DNA from: Arthrobacter sp. Leaf337
GTDB lineage: Bacteria; Actinomycetota; Actinomycetes; Actinomycetales; Micrococcaceae
Reading direction: 5' to 3'
NCBI RefSeq assembly: GCF_001423745.1
Contig: NZ_LMPC01000010.1
Coordinates: forward strand, 140 to 64,139
Length of the DNA: 64,000 bases
Shown: in pieces, positions 35,377-43,603 of the stretch
Position numbering within the stretch: position 1 is the first letter of the stretch
How the letters are laid out: every line of letters starts with the position of its first letter
Position numbers and translations under genes: made by a program
The notes under the pieces: model-generated
The model's database searches: none
What the model was told of the DNA's origin: nothing
What the model saw: the letters and a program-made list of their open reading frames with translations, nothing else

Positions 35377-35436
35377 GTGACGGGTCAGTGACGGAGCTTT
35401 GACGATTGGGTGACGGCACGAGCTTAGGGTCGAGCT
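35377..35436 (+). promoter_or_regulatory. SARP-type activator box and leaderless promoter of the CIS operon
   Basis: Four heptamers occur at exactly 11-bp steps: GTGACGG at 35377, GTGACGG at 35388, TTGACGA at 35399 and GTGACGG at 35410. The last ends 8 bp before TAGGGT (35425-35430), and the ATG of the first CIS gene follows 6 nt later. Established knowledge: SARP regulators bind heptameric direct repeats at 11- or 22-bp spacing whose 3' copy lies 8 bp from the -10. Three such regulators are encoded in this window. Confidence 0.82.
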
Positions 35437-36177
35437 ATGTCCGGACTCGTCGACCGCCTCATGGTGCGCTACCTCGACCCCGTTGCGGTGCAGCACCTGC
35501 TGGTGCCGGTGGGGGACACGGCCCTCGCGCGTGCCCGGGCGCTGCTTACCAGCGTGTACGAGGCGGAGTCGCTGGGCTTTGAGGCAGTCGATCAGGTCAC
35601 TGTGCAGGGTCTTTCACACCAGGTGCCGATCGCGGCTGGGCGGACCAGCCGGGGGACTTGGGAGCGGATCACGCCCTCGCCCGAACACACGCTGCTCACC
35701 CTCGACGCACCCGCCGCCGCGCCCAGCGACTGGATCGACCTCAGCCTGGAAGTCGCAGTCGCGGTGCGGGTCAGCGACCGCGGGCCGCTGCTGGAATCGG
35801 TGGCATCTCAGAAGGTGGCGACGCCGGCGGGAGCCGACCCCGCCCTCGGCTACCGACTGCATTATGCCGAGCCCGCGGTCTATGTGCCCACCGACCCGGC
35901 CGTGCGGCGCACCTACCCGCTGCGGGTGTGCGCCCTATTCCTAGACGGCTCCGATCTTCTGTCGGCCCTGCGCCGGGTGGCCGCCGCCCGCCGGGAGGTG
36001 GACGCGGCCCAGAACTTCCGGGACAGCTACGAGGGCGGTGCCGTTCGTTCGGCCGCTGCCTGGATCGCGGTCTTCGACGACGCCGCCTTCCAGGGCCCGG
36101 CGCCTGCGCCAACCCACGACGACGTCACGCGGCTGCTGGCCGCGGAGGGGATCGTCGCTGCCTTCGAGACCACTTGA
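35437..36177 (+). CDS. First CIS-operon gene, unknown, 246 aa
   Basis: The ATG lies 6 nt after a -10 box, so translation is probably leaderless. The protein is soluble, mixed alpha/beta, with a central beta-rich part (SDWIDLSLEVAVAVRVSDRG) and a C-terminal helical part (RRVAAARREVDAAQNFRDSY). No family recognised. Its position before the sheath gene suggests a tail-terminator, cap or assembly role, by analogy with other CIS operons. Inference only. Confidence 0.75.
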   Translation: MSGLVDRLMVRYLDPVAVQHLLVPVGDTALARARALLTSVYEAESLGFEAVDQVTVQGLSHQVPIAAGRTSRGTWERITPSPEHTLLTLDAPAAAPSDWIDLSLEVAVAVRVSDRGPLLESVASQKVATPAGADPALGYRLHYAEPAVYVPTDPAVRRTYPLRVCALFLDGSDLLSALRRVAAARREVDAAQNFRDSYEGGAVRSAAAWIAVFDDAAFQGPAPAPTHDDVTRLLAAEGIVAAFETT

Positions 36178-36184
36178 GACGTCC

Positions 36185-36481
36185 ATGACCGAAGAAGGAG
36201 CCTCCATGCCCGACACAGACAAGCCCGGCGGCAAGGCCGCCGGGGTCGAACCCGCAGCGCAACCCAGCCGCGCGACGCGGCGGAGCACGAAGACCGACGG
36301 GGCCGAACCGGAGGCACAACCGACCCCCGCCCCGAAGCGTCGGCGTCCGAGTCCCGCGACGGCCGGTACGACGGAGGCCAGGACGGCAGAGGGCGGCGAG
36401 CCGACGCGCACGTCGGCGGAGCTGGCCGAGCTGGAGCGGCTCCGGGCCCGGCTGGTCATGAAGTCCCGTGGGAGGCGATGA
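36185..36481 (+). CDS. Disordered CIS-operon protein, 98 aa
   Basis: The ATG at 36185 follows the previous stop closely. The sequence is almost entirely Pro/Ala/Thr/Arg/Glu (for example RRSTKTDGAEPEAQPTPAP) and looks intrinsically disordered, with a short C-terminal helix (AELAELERLRARLVMKSRGR). The stop overlaps the sheath start (ATGA). Function unknown. Confidence 0.7.
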   Translation: MTEEGASMPDTDKPGGKAAGVEPAAQPSRATRRSTKTDGAEPEAQPTPAPKRRRPSPATAGTTEARTAEGGEPTRTSAELAELERLRARLVMKSRGRR

Positions 36482-37791
36482 CGGTGCCGGTCAAGTACAT
36501 CGACGTCAACGCGCGCAGCGACATGTTCGTCGCTGCGACGCGGGCCTTCGGGACGATCGCGATCGTGGGGAGGGGCCGCACAGGCAGTCCGGTCTCCGAG
36601 CCGCGCGCCTTCACCGACCCAGCGGACGCCGTCAAGGAATATTCCCTGCCAGGCCGCACAGTGGACGACGGCGTGCTGAACTCCACCACGACGCTCACCT
36701 CGGCTAAAGCCGCCTTCGTCGCGGCCGATGTCGGGCGGACGGTCAGCGGCCGGGGCGTCGCGGATAAAACGGAAATCGTGAGTATCACCGACGGCACCAC
36801 CGTGGTTCTGAGCAAGGCGGCCACGGCCACCGCGAACGAGGTGAGTATCACCCTGGGCCGCACACCCCCCTCGGACCTTGAGGCGGCGATCGCGATCGCG
36901 TTCCGACAGTCACCGCCACCGACGACGATCTGGGGCGTCCAAGTCGACGCCGCCACCCCGGGATGGGACGACGCCCTAACCGCGGTATCCACCCTAGACG
37001 CGCAGATCGTGCTACTGGCGAACACACCGCTGAACGACGCCAACAAGGACACGCTGCGCAAGCTCGCAGCGCACGTGAACACAGTCTCGAACACCGGGAG
37101 CGATGGGAAGGAGCGGATCGGCGTCGCCATGCTCGACACGAAGCTCTCAGCCGTCGCGGCTGCGGCTCTGAACACCGGGCCGCTCAGCGACGAGCGCATG
37201 GTCCTTATCGCGCACAAGTCCGACGAGGACGCCGCGGCGGCGCTGGCAGGCGTGGTGGCCGGCTACGAGCCGCACATATCGCTGCTGCTCAAACCGATCC
37301 GGCTGAACCAAACCACGGCCTTCACCGACACCGAAATTGACGCATTCGACCAGGGATTCGTCAACTGGGTGACCAGCCCGGTACTGCTGCCAGGGCGGGG
37401 CACGTACCTCGGCGAGGCGTACACCGCCAACCCGTCGCAGGGGAACAAGAAGTACGTGGATGTAGTACGTACGCTCGACGATACAAACTTCCGCATCAAG
37501 GCTGGGCTGATCCGTTCGATCGGCAACCTGCGGATCAGCCGGTCAGGTCTTCGCGCCGTCGAGACGATCGTCGAGTCCGTGCTCTCCCCGCTGGTCTCCC
37601 AGCACGTGATCGAGGACTACGGCATCACCATCCCGCTGCTTGTGCTGCTCGAGAAGGACCCGGCCTCGCTTTCGGCGGCCGAGCTCGCCCAGATCCAAGC
37701 CGCCCAGGCCAACCGCAACGTCGACATGACTGTGACCGTTGACTACGCGGGTGCGATCCACCGCCTCCACATCGACTTGGTCTTCACGTAG
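36478..37791 (+). CDS. Contractile tail sheath protein, 437 aa
   Basis: The C-terminal ~200 residues are a typical tail-sheath domain: FVNWVTSPVLLPGRGTYLG, KYVDVVRTLDDTNFRIKAG, RAVETIVESVLSPLVSQ, and a final VDMTVTVDYAGAIHRLHIDL. The latter is the C-terminal strand used for sheath-sheath handshakes. The N-terminal strand arm is present. Residues ~67-128 (TLTSAKAAFVAADVGRTVSG, then TTVVLSKAATATA) look like an inserted small beta domain of the kind found in phage surface proteins. Sheath contraction drives the inner tube out. Operon with the tube follows. Confidence 0.9.
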   Translation: MTVPVKYIDVNARSDMFVAATRAFGTIAIVGRGRTGSPVSEPRAFTDPADAVKEYSLPGRTVDDGVLNSTTTLTSAKAAFVAADVGRTVSGRGVADKTEIVSITDGTTVVLSKAATATANEVSITLGRTPPSDLEAAIAIAFRQSPPPTTIWGVQVDAATPGWDDALTAVSTLDAQIVLLANTPLNDANKDTLRKLAAHVNTVSNTGSDGKERIGVAMLDTKLSAVAAAALNTGPLSDERMVLIAHKSDEDAAAALAGVVAGYEPHISLLLKPIRLNQTTAFTDTEIDAFDQGFVNWVTSPVLLPGRGTYLGEAYTANPSQGNKKYVDVVRTLDDTNFRIKAGLIRSIGNLRISRSGLRAVETIVESVLSPLVSQHVIEDYGITIPLLVLLEKDPASLSAAELAQIQAAQANRNVDMTVTVDYAGAIHRLHIDLVFT

Positions 37792-37843
37792 CCGCCCTTC
37801 GGCCGGTCCTCACCGTCCCGGCCCTCATCCCGCAGGAGCACCG

Positions 37844-38257
37844 ATGCCCGACCCCCTGAAGTGGGACACCCGCCTGACGATTATGCGCGGGACCGAGCCG
37901 ATCTCACCGGTCGACTCCTTTAACCCGACTTTCTCGACCCCGACCCAGCCGTTCCACTCCCTGGAGGCGGACAACGTCGGTTATGTCGTCCAGCCACAAA
38001 CCTTTACCTTCACGATGGCTGTGAAGGCGGTGGGGCCGGCAGTCGCGCAGTTGACCGACATCGCCCGCCGCAGCGAGGCATTCGCCCTTTCGCTCTCACC
38101 TGAGCGTGGTAACGACTGGACCTACGCCAAGGTCGCCTTCAACGACTGCTACATCACCTCGATAGCCAACACCGTGGTCATCGACGGCGTGCCGACGACG
38201 ACTTTCACCTGCATCTGCCTCGAGGTGCTCACCACCGCGGCAGGAGGCGGGAAGTGA
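37844..38257 (+). CDS. Tail tube protein, 137 aa
   Basis: The ATG at 37844 follows GGAG. Its size and position directly after the sheath fit the inner tube subunit. The beta-rich sequence (FHSLEADNVGYVVQPQTFTF, AFNDCYITSIANTVVIDGVP) fits the Hcp/gp19-like barrel. The stop overlaps the next start (GTGA). Confidence 0.8.
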   Translation: MPDPLKWDTRLTIMRGTEPISPVDSFNPTFSTPTQPFHSLEADNVGYVVQPQTFTFTMAVKAVGPAVAQLTDIARRSEAFALSLSPERGNDWTYAKVAFNDCYITSIANTVVIDGVPTTTFTCICLEVLTTAAGGGK

Positions 38258-38484
38258 GCGACGGACCGGGCGTGCGTGTCCTCAGCAGTGGCATCGCGGT
38301 CGTCCACGAGGGCGAGCAAATCGTGCCCGCCGAAGGGGCGAGCGCCCGTTTTGGCCCACCGCCCGCGTCCGACATCCACTACTCCTTCCCGGTGCACGTA
38401 GTGGTCGTCGGCGGCCTCGATGATCAGGCCAGCACCGCGATCCAAGAGGACCTCCTGGACAAGCTTTACCGAGCGCTGGGCTGA
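38254..38484 (+). CDS. Small CIS-operon protein, 76 aa
   Basis: The GTG start overlaps the tube stop. It contains VRVLSSGIAVVHEGEQIVPA and a beta segment SFPVHVVVVGGLDDQAS, ending in a short helix. Could be a tail-assembly chaperone or a small baseplate part. Not recognised. Confidence 0.65.
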   Translation: MSDGPGVRVLSSGIAVVHEGEQIVPAEGASARFGPPPASDIHYSFPVHVVVVGGLDDQASTAIQEDLLDKLYRALG

Positions 38485-38487
38485 CTC

Positions 38488-39795
38488 GTGGCCGAACTGA
38501 CCTGCGAATTTCCCGTGACCGTCGAGATTTCGGGCGATCCGGCGACGATCGACCCGGAGGCCGTCGGGCGCGCGGTCGAGGAGGCCCTGGTGGTCCGCCT
38601 GCGTGAGGCGGAGGCCGAGCTGGCCACCCGGTCCACGTTGGTGCAGGTCATTGCTTCCCCGTCTGCACCTGTCTCGGCGCCACCCGGGACGCCGGGCCCG
38701 CCCGTCCCGCCTGCCGGCCCCGCCCTGGAGGCGCCCCCGTGGTCCGAGGCCGAGGATGACAGCCCCGGGCTCAGTGAGCTCTCGATGCTCTCGACAGCGC
38801 TGATCCGCGACGGGTACATCAAACAGGTCGCGGGCGTGATCGGACCGGGCTGGCGGGCGATGTCGCAGGCCGAGTTGACGGCGTTCCTCACCCGCACCTA
38901 CGCCGAGCCCCAGATCCGCGTGATGTTCCTGGAAACCTACGTACGGCGCAACGCCGTCAAGGCCACATTCCGGACGGCGAGCGTGATCTCCGCACTCGTG
39001 CTGGGGGTGGTATGGGCGCAGGATAACATCGCGGAGGGCGAGTGGGACGTCGCAGCGGCGAAGGTGGGCGGCTCCACTCTCACGGCGTGGCTGTTCAACC
39101 GTTTGCTATACGCGCGGGATCCGGCCGCCCAAGCCTTAATGGCCCGGGCGCCGGGCGAGTTCGGGCGGTGGTTCCAGAGTGCGGCGAAGTCCAACCGCGC
39201 GGTCAACTTCCTGGCCCGTGACCTCAACAGGGCGCTGCTGATATGGTCGCTCAAGGACGTGCTGATGAGCGGCGGCGGCGAGGGCCCGTCCATCCCATTC
39301 GACATCATCTACGACGTTGACGTGGACGACGAGTCGACGTGGCGTGAGCCCGACCAGGTGCTGCTCGACCTCGGCTTCAACATCTGGTACCGCCAAGTGC
39401 CGACCGAGCGTTGGCCGCAGGCGGCAGCGGGGCACCTGTACCTCGGCAAGGTGGAGGGCAGTGCCACGACCGCGTTGTTGCGAGAATTGGACATTAATCC
39501 TTCACAGCTACCCGAACTTGCAGGGCGGCTTTATCAAGTGGTCGGCCCGTGGCACGAGGTCGACCTGTTGATCACCTCCGTCGCCGAACGCGAGGTCACC
39601 GAGACGGACAAGGTCTACGTGCTGACCACGGGGGAGCGCAGCGGTGCCCTTTTCGGCGGCCGCGGCCACTACCGGCAAGTCGAAGTGGTCCCTGCAAACA
39701 GGGCCGCGGTCGAACTGTTTGGGGGTGCGGCGTCCGAGCGCGTCCCCGAGTACCTGCTACGTCCCGTGCTCCGGACAGGAGGACAAACACAGTGA
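38488..39795 (+). CDS. CIS-operon protein with membrane-like segment, 435 aa
   Basis: GTG start. The N-terminal ~50 residues are alpha/beta, then a long Pro-rich linker (SAPPGTPGPPVPPAGPALE), then a helical region with one hydrophobic segment (TASVISALVLGVVWA, ~170-185). The C-terminal domain has YLGKVEGSATTALLRELDI and DKVYVLTTGERSGALFGG. It lies between tube and toxin-like genes. May be a cargo adaptor or partner of the next protein. Function unknown. Confidence 0.7.
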   Translation: MAELTCEFPVTVEISGDPATIDPEAVGRAVEEALVVRLREAEAELATRSTLVQVIASPSAPVSAPPGTPGPPVPPAGPALEAPPWSEAEDDSPGLSELSMLSTALIRDGYIKQVAGVIGPGWRAMSQAELTAFLTRTYAEPQIRVMFLETYVRRNAVKATFRTASVISALVLGVVWAQDNIAEGEWDVAAAKVGGSTLTAWLFNRLLYARDPAAQALMARAPGEFGRWFQSAAKSNRAVNFLARDLNRALLIWSLKDVLMSGGGEGPSIPFDIIYDVDVDDESTWREPDQVLLDLGFNIWYRQVPTERWPQAAAGHLYLGKVEGSATTALLRELDINPSQLPELAGRLYQVVGPWHEVDLLITSVAEREVTETDKVYVLTTGERSGALFGGRGHYRQVEVVPANRAAVELFGGAASERVPEYLLRPVLRTGGQTQ

Positions 39796-42674
39796 GCCCG
39801 CTCGTGCACGACGTCGGACCTGCGCGGATCACCGGGGACCTTCCCGGGGAAATGCGCGAGCGTCTCCAGGCCGCGATCGCCGCGGGGGTGGCCCGGGCGC
39901 TGGAGCGCGTCGGGATCGACGGTCCGGCCAAGGTGCCGCCGCCCACGTCCCGGCCCCCTGCGGTCGAGCGGTTCGACCCCGCGCGGGCGGACGAGGACGA
40001 GGGCGTCTACCTGCTGCCCAGCTACGATGACGAGGGCCGGCTCTCCGGGGCCGAGCTGCTGCGTCGGCTGGTGCCCGCGACCCCGCGCGGGATCGCGGTG
40101 TACACCGAAAGGTCCCCGGTCGAGGGCGGGCTGATCGCCCTGCTCGAGGCCGGGCACGCCACGCGCTACATTAACCTCCGCGCCCAGCGGTATGTCTCGG
40201 CCGGCACCCTCACCGAGGCGCTGATACTGGGGCGCACCCTGTTCCCCAACGCCTCCTTCGGCGTGGTCCAGGGCCCGGTCGGCACGAAGCACCAGCGTTA
40301 CCTGGCGCTCGCCACGGACCCTGTTGTCTCCGACTCCGACCTCGGCGACCCGGCCGAACCCGCCGAACCCCTGGACCCCGACCTCCAAGGGAAGGTCAAA
40401 GGGGTCAGGGGCGAACAGATCCTGGGCACCCTCCCCGGCCAGGACGGTGGCGAGTACCTGATCCGGGCGCTGGTCACCAAGGACGGCGTGCAGCACTGGC
40501 GCAACGCCGCCATCGCCGCGCTGTGGTTCTCCCAGCTCTCGGCCGAAGCGGAACGCGGGATCACCGACATCGACCCCGAGGAGGCCCGGGTCGCCATCTT
40601 CGATGAGATAGACGCGCTGGTGGAAGTCGCCGAGACCGGGAACGACGAGGCCGCCGAGCGGGCAGCCGTGCTGCTCGCGTTGCTCGGGCGGGAGGCATTT
40701 GCCCTCGTCGACTGGGAGACCAAGATCCGCTACGTGCGGGTGCTGCTTCTGGCCGCCACGTGGGACGCCCAGGAGCACGCCGTTGTGGAGATTCTTGCCT
40801 CGCTGACCACCCCCACCGAGTTGGACGCTGTGGCCGGGCTGCTGCGGGAGGGGGGCTTCCTGGAGCGGATGCTCGGCGAGCTAACACACCGCCGGTATGA
40901 GTTGCTCACCTTGGTCGGGCGCCGCTTCGGACGCCGGTTGGGCGGCCTGACTTTCTCGGAATTGGTAGTGTTGCTCACGGATCTCGGTGTGATGCGGCCC
41001 TCGCTCGCCGCGTTGGTACGGATCGGCCCGGGCGGGGAGCTGCAGTTCACGCCTGATGCGCTGCTGGCCGAGGCCGAAGCGGCGGTCGAGGCGGTGGAGT
41101 CCTTCGTCGTCGGCCTGCTCGAGACCTTGGAGACCATCGTCACCGAGCCGCTCAATACCCTCAAGGGCCTGGCCGGTCTGGCCCAGCTCGCGGTGACCGT
41201 GACCCTCGCGCAGTACGGGTACCCGCCGGCGGTCCGCCAGGTCCGCGACCTCCTCGCCGCCATCGCAAGCTCCGTGCTGGACGGTGTGCGGGGCGCCGAG
41301 CGCCTGGGCGCGGGGGAGCAGGTGGTCCGCCAGTTGCGCTGGAGGATCGGGCTCGAGGTTGCGAGCATGGTCCTCGGCGCGGGGGAGGTCAAGGCGGTTG
41401 CGGGGGCGGTTGGTGCGGTCGGCGGGAAGCTGGCCGGGGTGCTGCAGATCCTCAGACTGCTGGGACGCGCGGTAGAGGGCGCCGCGGCCGAGCGGACCAT
41501 CCTGCGGATGACCCGCCTCGCGGAGATCATGCGCGCCGAGCGGGCGGTATTCGGCTCGGCCGAAGAGATCACCCAGCTCATCGCCCACCTGCCCAAGGGC
41601 GACGTCCAGGACCTGGTCCGGCTGGTCGGCCGGGTCGACGTCCGCGAGGGGGAAACCCTCGCCGAGATCGGCGCCCGCAGCACCGAACTGCACGGCGCCG
41701 TCCAGGACGTCATGGCTCGCGCGGAGGTGCTCAAAGAGCTGGCACGGAAGGCCGGCGGACTGGGGGACGACGTCGCCCGCGGGTTCGCGAGCCTTGTCGG
41801 CCGCCAAGGCGTCGAGATCCCGGCCGCGGCCCGCATCGTCAAGGCCCTGCCGGAGGGCGAGGGCGCGCGCTTCCTGGCAATGCTGGAGCGGACGCCGATG
41901 CGCGGCACCAACGCGCTGGCCCGGACCGAGTTGCTGGAGTTCGTGGCCGCCAGCCCCACCCGTATGAACGCCCTCGGCGAATTCGGCACCGACCTGTTCC
42001 GCGCCGTCGTCCGCGACGCAGGGGGAGAGGTGGGGCAGATCGACCGGACCCTGGAGACGCTCCGGAGACTCCAGGCCCGGTTCGCCGCCGAACGCCGTCA
42101 GGCCGACTTCGAGCGCCTGGCCCAGCGGCTGCGGCGCGGCGAAGAAGGTGCCTGGCGGGTCGTCGACGACGCCCAGGAGGTAGCCTCCGGCGGCCTGCGC
42201 ACCCAGATCGAGGCCGATCTGGCGGCTGTCCAACAGAGGATCACCGGGGTAAGCGCCGATCAGCAGGTGCTAACCGAACTCGGGTTCGGCCCGCGCGACC
42301 GGATCGTCGGTAAACCGGTCGAGAAGTTCGAGCTCGGCAATTTCGCGCACGACAACGCCGAACTGCTGATCCCGGAGTCCGAGCTGCCCCGCGGCCTGAT
42401 CAAAGAGTACGAGATCCGACTCAAGGACGGTAGCATCCGCCGGCTCGACCGCCTGGACCCCGAGGGTGGCTGGGTTTATGAGATCAAGCCTGACACGCCT
42501 TACGGGCGCGGGGCCGGGCAGCGGCAGGCCCAGCTTTACGCGGACTGGCTCAATGTTGAGCGGCCGCTAGGTAACGGCCGAAAGTGGATGCCCAAAGTCG
42601 TTTACTACGACGCCAAGCGCCTCCGGCAGGCCTTCCGGACGGTCGGCGACCTGAGGCGGTGGATGACGCCGTGA
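39792..42674 (+). CDS. Large CIS protein with C-terminal PD-(D/E)XK-like toxin domain, 960 aa
   Basis: The GTG at 39792 overlaps the upstream stop. The body (residues 1-830) is Ala/Leu/Glu-rich and helical, with hydrophobic stretches around 450-560 (GLAGLAQLAVTVTLAQYG, VKAVAGAVGAVGGKLAGVL). The last ~120 residues look like a restriction-endonuclease-fold toxin: KEYEIRLKDGSIRRLDRLD, then WVYEIKP giving D...E-x-K, followed by GQRQAQLY. Position between tube and baseplate genes is where phages keep the tape measure. It could be a tape measure carrying a toxin tip, or a cargo toxin loaded in the tube. No immunity gene was recognised next to it. Confidence 0.78.
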   Translation: MSPLVHDVGPARITGDLPGEMRERLQAAIAAGVARALERVGIDGPAKVPPPTSRPPAVERFDPARADEDEGVYLLPSYDDEGRLSGAELLRRLVPATPRGIAVYTERSPVEGGLIALLEAGHATRYINLRAQRYVSAGTLTEALILGRTLFPNASFGVVQGPVGTKHQRYLALATDPVVSDSDLGDPAEPAEPLDPDLQGKVKGVRGEQILGTLPGQDGGEYLIRALVTKDGVQHWRNAAIAALWFSQLSAEAERGITDIDPEEARVAIFDEIDALVEVAETGNDEAAERAAVLLALLGREAFALVDWETKIRYVRVLLLAATWDAQEHAVVEILASLTTPTELDAVAGLLREGGFLERMLGELTHRRYELLTLVGRRFGRRLGGLTFSELVVLLTDLGVMRPSLAALVRIGPGGELQFTPDALLAEAEAAVEAVESFVVGLLETLETIVTEPLNTLKGLAGLAQLAVTVTLAQYGYPPAVRQVRDLLAAIASSVLDGVRGAERLGAGEQVVRQLRWRIGLEVASMVLGAGEVKAVAGAVGAVGGKLAGVLQILRLLGRAVEGAAAERTILRMTRLAEIMRAERAVFGSAEEITQLIAHLPKGDVQDLVRLVGRVDVREGETLAEIGARSTELHGAVQDVMARAEVLKELARKAGGLGDDVARGFASLVGRQGVEIPAAARIVKALPEGEGARFLAMLERTPMRGTNALARTELLEFVAASPTRMNALGEFGTDLFRAVVRDAGGEVGQIDRTLETLRRLQARFAAERRQADFERLAQRLRRGEEGAWRVVDDAQEVASGGLRTQIEADLAAVQQRITGVSADQQVLTELGFGPRDRIVGKPVEKFELGNFAHDNAELLIPESELPRGLIKEYEIRLKDGSIRRLDRLDPEGGWVYEIKPDTPYGRGAGQRQAQLYADWLNVERPLGNGRKWMPKVVYYDAKRLRQAFRTVGDLRRWMTP

Positions 42675-42701
42675 CGCACGAGGGAAAGGGGAGGTCCGGG
42701 G

Positions 42702-43211
42702 ATGGTCGCAGGACGGAACGTGCCAGTGCTGGTCGGGGCGGTGCCGCTGTTCACCGTCACCAGTCTCACCCTCAACGAGGGCTACGAAGTGGCCCGGATC
42801 AGCGGCAGCCGGCTGGCCCAGCTGGTCAGCCCAACCAAGCGGACCATCCAGGTCGAGGCGATGCTGCTGGGCTCCTCGCGGCTGCTGATGAAGAAGGCAC
42901 TGGAGTCGATGGCGCTGGTCTCGCGGGCTTCGGCAGCGGGGGTCGCGCCGGGGCTGAGCAAGACCGGGCTGCCGGTGGTCTCGGGTATGACGATCTCGTT
43001 GGAGATGCAGATCACCAGCCTGAAGTTCACGCAGTCCAACGCCAAGCGCGACGCGGTCGACGTGAGCATCACCCTCGAGCACGTACCTCGTTCCAGCGTG
43101 GTCGCGCTGATCGGGGAGGCGCTGGACCTGGCACTCGCGATCACCACGGCCGCCTTGCCCTCGGTGGGCGGCATCAAGCCGCTGGGCAAGCAGCTCGGGG
43201 AGCGGATGTGA
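42702..43211 (+). CDS. Baseplate/tube-initiator-like protein, 169 aa
   Basis: The ATG follows GGGGAGG. The sequence is beta-rich (VPVLVGAVPLFTVTSLTLNE, SGMTISLEMQITSLKFTQSN), and position before the VgrG-like gene matches the small inner-baseplate proteins that connect tube and hub in CIS clusters. No LysM motif seen. The stop overlaps the next GTG. Confidence 0.65.
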   Translation: MVAGRNVPVLVGAVPLFTVTSLTLNEGYEVARISGSRLAQLVSPTKRTIQVEAMLLGSSRLLMKKALESMALVSRASAAGVAPGLSKTGLPVVSGMTISLEMQITSLKFTQSNAKRDAVDVSITLEHVPRSSVVALIGEALDLALAITTAALPSVGGIKPLGKQLGERM

Positions 43212-43603
43212 CCGGGCTGCAGTTCTTCCGGGTGCCGTTCACCCCGGACGATGGCTTACCCCAGGCGGTCTCCTGTCCGGTCGGCGCCGGGACCTACGAC
43301 TTCGCTGTCTACGCCAGTCTCAACGTCCCCGCCGAGGACCCGCTGGACACGGTCTACGACCTGGCCTGGCCCGGACCAGTCGCCGGGCGGATCGGGATTC
43401 CGCGCGGTCACTTGGTGGTCCGAGTGAGCGCAGGGCCGCGGATCCTCCTGCTGCGCAAGCTGGTGCCGGAGCCCGCGCTGGTCCACCTGGCCGGCCCGCT
43501 CGCGCTGACCCTCCACGAGGCGCGGATCGCGCACGGCAACCTCAACGGCGCCGGCCGGTTCGGCAGCGTGATCCGGCTGGGGGTGGCCGAGCGATGGGCG
43601 TAG
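43208..43603 (+). CDS. Small CIS-operon protein, 131 aa
   Basis: The GTG at 43208 overlaps the previous stop; the much longer upstream frame is out of phase with the real genes. Product is beta-rich (AGTYDFAVYASLNVPAED, RGHLVVRVSAGPRILLLRKL). It overlaps the hub gene start. Likely a baseplate component, not recognised. Confidence 0.65.
   Translation: MTGLQFFRVPFTPDDGLPQAVSCPVGAGTYDFAVYASLNVPAEDPLDTVYDLAWPGPVAGRIGIPRGHLVVRVSAGPRILLLRKLVPEPALVHLAGPLALTLHEARIAHGNLNGAGRFGSVIRLGVAERWA

Noticed and set aside
40730..42233. Two long minus-strand frames
   Set aside because: Shadows of the 960-aa toxin-like gene.
42584..43207. Upstream extension of the 131-aa gene
   Set aside because: It overlaps the real 169-aa gene in another frame; the GTG at 43208 with stop overlap is the natural start.
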